This document shows, piece by piece, positions 42,101 through 44,225 of a DNA stretch of 44,225 bases. The DNA lies in the NCBI GenBank assembly GCA_024692385.1, contig JAILMS010000049.1, positions 1-44,225 on the forward strand, written 5' to 3'. The position numbers were made by a program, and so were the translations under genes. The stretch comes from Prevotella sp. GTDB lineage: Bacteria > Bacteroidota > Bacteroidia > Bacteroidales > Bacteroidaceae. A model generated the notes under the pieces. The model worked only from the letters and a program-made list of their open reading frames with translations, ran no database searches and was not told the DNA's origin. Position 1 is the first letter of the stretch. Each line of letters starts with the position of its first letter.

Positions 42101-42408
42101 CTAATGCCTCTTCTGATATCCCCCGCTTCATGTTCAATGATCTCTACTCTTCATCAGCTTCTTCACGTTTCTTGACCAATGCAAGCTATCTGAACATTGA
42201 GAACATTAACTTTGGTTACACCTTCCCCGCCAAGTTGACTCGTAAGGCTATGATTGAGAAGCTGCGCCTGTATCTCACTTGTGAGAATGTCGCTTACTTC
42301 TCAAAGCGTAAGGGCTTCGACCCACGTCAGTCGTATGTTAACACGACTAATGCTACCCGCTACTCTCCTATGAGATCATTCTCAATTGGTGCTACGGTTA
42401 CATTCTAA
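39151..42408 (+). CDS. SusC-like TonB-linked outer-membrane channel (second pair)
   Basis: 1085 residues from the ATG at 39151; a GTG two codons earlier (39145) is less likely, because the signal peptide begins naturally at MKNRLTMLL. Signal peptide to about 21, carboxypeptidase-regulatory-like domain (VNGTVTSQEDGQPVVGATV reduced to its hallmark), plug domain with VVAFGTAKKSAFTGS, PLIIVDGAPYSG and YGARGANGVIMITTKK, then a barrel ending in Phe. Its promoter is divergent from the first SusCD operon. Codon use is strongly biased (GGT, GCT, AAG, CTG), fitting high expression. The substrate is unknown; no glycosidase lies in the visible part. Confidence 0.93.
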   Translation: MKNRLTMLLTMLLLVVGAAFSQSKVNGTVTSQEDGQPVVGATVLVVGTQTGTVTDADGKFALTVPAGKSTLRITYVGMEPIEVSARQNMKIVLTSDSKALDEVIVVAFGTAKKSAFTGSAKVVGAAELSQSQVTSVTNALAGAVPGVQLSSASGAPGETSTIRIRGFGSLNAGKDPLIIVDGAPYSGDLGNLNPNDVESMTVLKDAASNALYGARGANGVIMITTKKAKYGEAKVTLDAKYGWNTRALQHYKTIDSPEKYYELQYGAVRDYYLNQGMSEVDAWQKANDNLFGPAAQGGLGYNIWTYPEGQYLIGQDGKLNPNATLGRVIEYKGNKYTITPDDWEDVGTRTGIRQEYNLSVSASSEKTNFYASLGYLNNQGITENSDFKRFTGRLRADYQAKKWLKIGGNMSYTRFDGNSLGNNGSSTSTGNIWAFTSQIAPIYPIWVRDGEGNIKVDQFGNQIMDYGTGATSIYDDPGLTRPFIGDANPVQDVRLNTRNNEGNALTANGFADITLMPGLVFTANATANLDETRITYVYNPYYGQFDTTGGTVSKYHTRSYDYNAQQILNYTTTLADVHNLNVMLGHEYFDRTYALLYASKSKMFSQENKELGGAVVDGQSADSYKERYNNEGWFARLQYDYDTRYFLSASLRRDASSRFHPDHRWGTFWSLGGAWLMNKEKWFKSSWVDELKLKASIGSQGNDNIYLDDQLNSYLYSDTYGISNSSGNMGTAFKEKGSQGITWETTTNFNMGLEFTLFKKLTGSLEYYYRKTTDMLFQFSVAPSLGYSRYFDNVGDMYNTGIELDLNYNILNTKNVNWNLHLNFATLKNRITKLADDKKVSTVYGTDGTAYKGYKDPDYSFYITEDQSIYTWYMKDYAGVDPADGQSMWYKNVFDAEGNWTGRETTKKYADADYYVIGESTVPPVYGGFGTSIEAYGFDFSINCSYQLGGKQYDGTYATFMSSPNSNHAGYQIHEDILDAWTPANASSDIPRFMFNDLYSSSASSRFLTNASYLNIENINFGYTFPAKLTRKAMIEKLRLYLTCENVAYFSKRKGFDPRQSYVNTTNATRYSPMRSFSIGATVTF

Positions 42409-42430
42409 ACGAAAGAAAAATAGAAAAGAT

Positions 42431-44071
42431 ATGAAAAAGATTAATAAAGTATATTCAGCGCTGGCCCTGACTGCTGCTTTTGCTTTGACAGGATGTATCG
42501 AGGAGACCTTCCCCGAGAGTTCTACGGCTACTGCAGATATGGTCTCTAAGTCTGCCAGTGCATTGGAAGGTGCTATCAATGGTATCTCTTCACAGATGAC
42601 AAAGGGCTATCTGGTCTATGGTGAGCAGGTGAACGAGATTGATATGGCTCTGCCTTCTACCATGATTATCCAGTCAGAGCTGTTAGGCGATATGTATCCT
42701 GGTATCTCTGATAACGTAGGTTACGACTGGTATCGCCGTTACAATACTGTTCAGAACATCGACTCAAACACGGACTACTCATACGTTCCCTGGTTTACGT
42801 TGTATAAGTTCATCAAGTCTGCTAACGACGTAATCGGTGTTGTTGACATTGAGACTGCAGCTCCCGCTCAGAAGGCTTATGCTGGTATGGCTTACGCTTG
42901 CCGCGCTTATGAGTACTATCTGCTGACTGCTTTCTACGAGCCTGTTGAGAATATCTATACCGACGTTTCAGCTGTAAAGGGCCTCACTGTACCTTTCGTA
43001 CTGGAGTCTACCACTGCTGAGCAGGCTAAGAACAATCCTCGTGTTCCACACGATGAGATGATTGCCTTCATCCTCTCTGACCTTGACAAGGCTGAGAAGT
43101 GTCTCGCTGACTATGAGAGCGACAACCGTCTGGCTCCAAACTTGGCTGTTGTATATGGTCTGAAGGCTAAGGTTTATCTGCTGAATGAGGACTATGCTAA
43201 CGCTGCTAAGTATGCTGGTATGGCTATCGAGACTGCTACTACCGATATGAAGGCTAAGCCTATGACTGCTGCCGAGCTGGTAGATGAGAAGTCTGCATTC
43301 TCTAAGGCTACTTCTGGCTGGTTGTGGTATATCCACTACGATGCTGAGAACATGGGTAACCTGTGTAACTTCGTAGGTTGGATGTCTTGCGAGGCCGACT
43401 GGGGTTATGCTTCTCTGACACAGCCTGCTATCGATAAGTCACTCTACGACCACATGTCTGATACTGACTATCGTAAGGGTTGGTTCCTGAATCCTAAGAA
43501 GCTTGACTATGCTGAATACAAGACCAGCCGCGACAAGGCGTGGATTGATGCCGCTCCTGATTATGCTGCTATCAAGTTCCGTTGTATCGATGGTGACTAC
43601 AAGACCTATAGCATCGGTGGTGCTTCAGACGTTCCTGTAATGCGTATTGAGGAGCTCTACCTGATCGAGGCTGAGGCCGTTGGTGCTTCTCAGGGTGTTG
43701 CAGCTGGTGTTGCTAAGCTGAACAGCTTCATGAAGAACTATCGCGATAAGAGCTACAACTACACAGGTTCAGACCTGCGCGCCTTCCAGCTGGAGGTTCT
43801 CACCCAGATGCGTATTGAAGGCTGGGGTGAGGGATGGGCATTCCCATCAGCTAAGCGCCTGAAGCCAGATGTAATTCAGAACTATGAGGGTACTAACGCT
43901 CCTACAGACGACTTCAAGATCAACTGTAAGGGTATTAAGCCTACTTGGACGCTGGTTATTCCTCAGGATGAGGTACAGTCAAACGTTGCTCTTCAGGGTA
44001 AGAACAATCCTAACCCCACTCAGTCTGTTGTAGGTCCTACTCCTATTGGCACCTTCGCTACAGCTAAATAA
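42431..44071 (+). CDS. SusD-like nutrient-binding lipoprotein (second pair)
   Basis: 546 residues from the ATG at 42431, 22 bp after the SusC stop; an in-frame TTG inside the susC end was rejected. Lipobox LTGC (Cys22) followed by IEETFP. TPR-like helices include AYAGMAYACRAYEYYLL, the counterpart of the SusD RAYFHF block, and the later VMRIEELYLIEAEAVG and MRIEGWGEGWAFPSAKRLKP blocks (reduced here to R.EG.GEG.A..SAKR) match SusD. It is distinct from the other SusD in the window. It should cap the channel encoded just upstream. Confidence 0.92.
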   Translation: MKKINKVYSALALTAAFALTGCIEETFPESSTATADMVSKSASALEGAINGISSQMTKGYLVYGEQVNEIDMALPSTMIIQSELLGDMYPGISDNVGYDWYRRYNTVQNIDSNTDYSYVPWFTLYKFIKSANDVIGVVDIETAAPAQKAYAGMAYACRAYEYYLLTAFYEPVENIYTDVSAVKGLTVPFVLESTTAEQAKNNPRVPHDEMIAFILSDLDKAEKCLADYESDNRLAPNLAVVYGLKAKVYLLNEDYANAAKYAGMAIETATTDMKAKPMTAAELVDEKSAFSKATSGWLWYIHYDAENMGNLCNFVGWMSCEADWGYASLTQPAIDKSLYDHMSDTDYRKGWFLNPKKLDYAEYKTSRDKAWIDAAPDYAAIKFRCIDGDYKTYSIGGASDVPVMRIEELYLIEAEAVGASQGVAAGVAKLNSFMKNYRDKSYNYTGSDLRAFQLEVLTQMRIEGWGEGWAFPSAKRLKPDVIQNYEGTNAPTDDFKINCKGIKPTWTLVIPQDEVQSNVALQGKNNPNPTQSVVGPTPIGTFATAK

Positions 44072-44109
44072 GAGATGCATGGTTAAATAACTGATTAAAG
44101 AAAGAAAAT

Positions 44110-44225
44110 ATGAAGAATATATTTAAATATGCCTATTCGCTTCTGGCAGGTGTAGTAGCTCTTACTGCTGTATCCTGCTCAGACAAGTACGAATACGACG
44201 GACGTGGCGCATGGGATGCTGCTGA
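44110..44225 (+). CDS. Lipoprotein, N terminus only (3' truncated by window edge)
   Basis: Only 38 codons are visible. Signal peptide MKNIFKYAYSLLAGVVALTA is followed by the lipobox VSC (Cys23), SDKYEYDGRGAWDAA. It starts 38 bp after the SusD-like gene, so it is the third gene of this operon and is probably a surface glycan- or ligand-binding lipoprotein of the SusE/F position. The family cannot be told from the fragment. Confidence 0.75.
   Translation, partial: MKNIFKYAYSLLAGVVALTAVSCSDKYEYDGRGAWDAA

Noticed and set aside
42386-42430. Upstream TTG start for the second SusD inside the susC end
   Set aside because: The 15 extra residues are basic and would spoil the lipoprotein signal peptide that begins at the ATG at 42431.

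Overview
The window is a 44-kb piece of a Bacteroidales chromosome, most likely from Prevotella or a close relative. This rests on: eight promoters of the Bacteroidetes type (TTTG, 20 bp, TAnnTTTG, one with 19 bp); two SusC/SusD-type outer-membrane import pairs; many lipoproteins with a Cys lipobox; a TamB gene followed by a lipidated TamA-like gene (TamL); and secreted proteins ending in the short 'GQRV...KG...NG.K' tail common in Prevotella. Function calls come from reading motifs by eye. No database search was run.

Positions 1-4.5 kb: the end of a secreted protein, an initiator tRNA-Met on the minus strand, a tetR-fabG pair, an unrecognised multi-pass membrane protein followed by a small membrane-anchored protein whose soluble part looks like the C-terminal domain of ribosomal protein L7/L12, and an RluA-type pseudouridine synthase. 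4.5-13.8 kb: tamB and tamL (overlapping), mannonate dehydratase (uxuA), and a diacylglycerol-kinase-like protein with altered catalytic motifs. 13.8-18.6 kb: a three-gene glycogen operon (debranching enzyme, GT4 glycosyltransferase, GH57 amylase). 18.7-19.6 kb: a D-2-hydroxyacid dehydrogenase. 19.6-23.2 kb: a compact operon that looks like metal uptake, with a Cys/His-rich small membrane protein, a TonB-dependent receptor and two small lipoproteins, one carrying a His cluster. 23.2-25.8 kb: tRNA-Lys with a duplicated 3' end beside it, thymidine kinase, rsmI and a coiled-coil lipoprotein.

25.8-38.6 kb (minus strand): a locus that appears built for protein or peptide use. A RagA/SusC-like channel, a SusD-like lipoprotein, a HExxH zinc-metallohydrolase lipoprotein, a DUF4302-like lipoprotein and a secreted BACON-like protein form a tight operon. 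An M6 metalloprotease follows behind its own promoter and a 21-bp phased repeat array. 38.6-44.2 kb (plus strand): a second, divergent SusC/SusD pair followed by the start of another lipoprotein that runs off the window. The 585-bp divergent region carries two good promoters, a 21-bp inverted repeat midway between them, and a structured 5' leader for the minus-strand operon.

The most interesting points are the protease-coupled SusCD locus and its phased repeat array, the small metal-type operon, the L7/L12-like membrane protein, the degenerate lipid kinase, the tRNA-Lys 3'-end duplication, and a group of genes that appear to be transcribed with almost no 5' leader.
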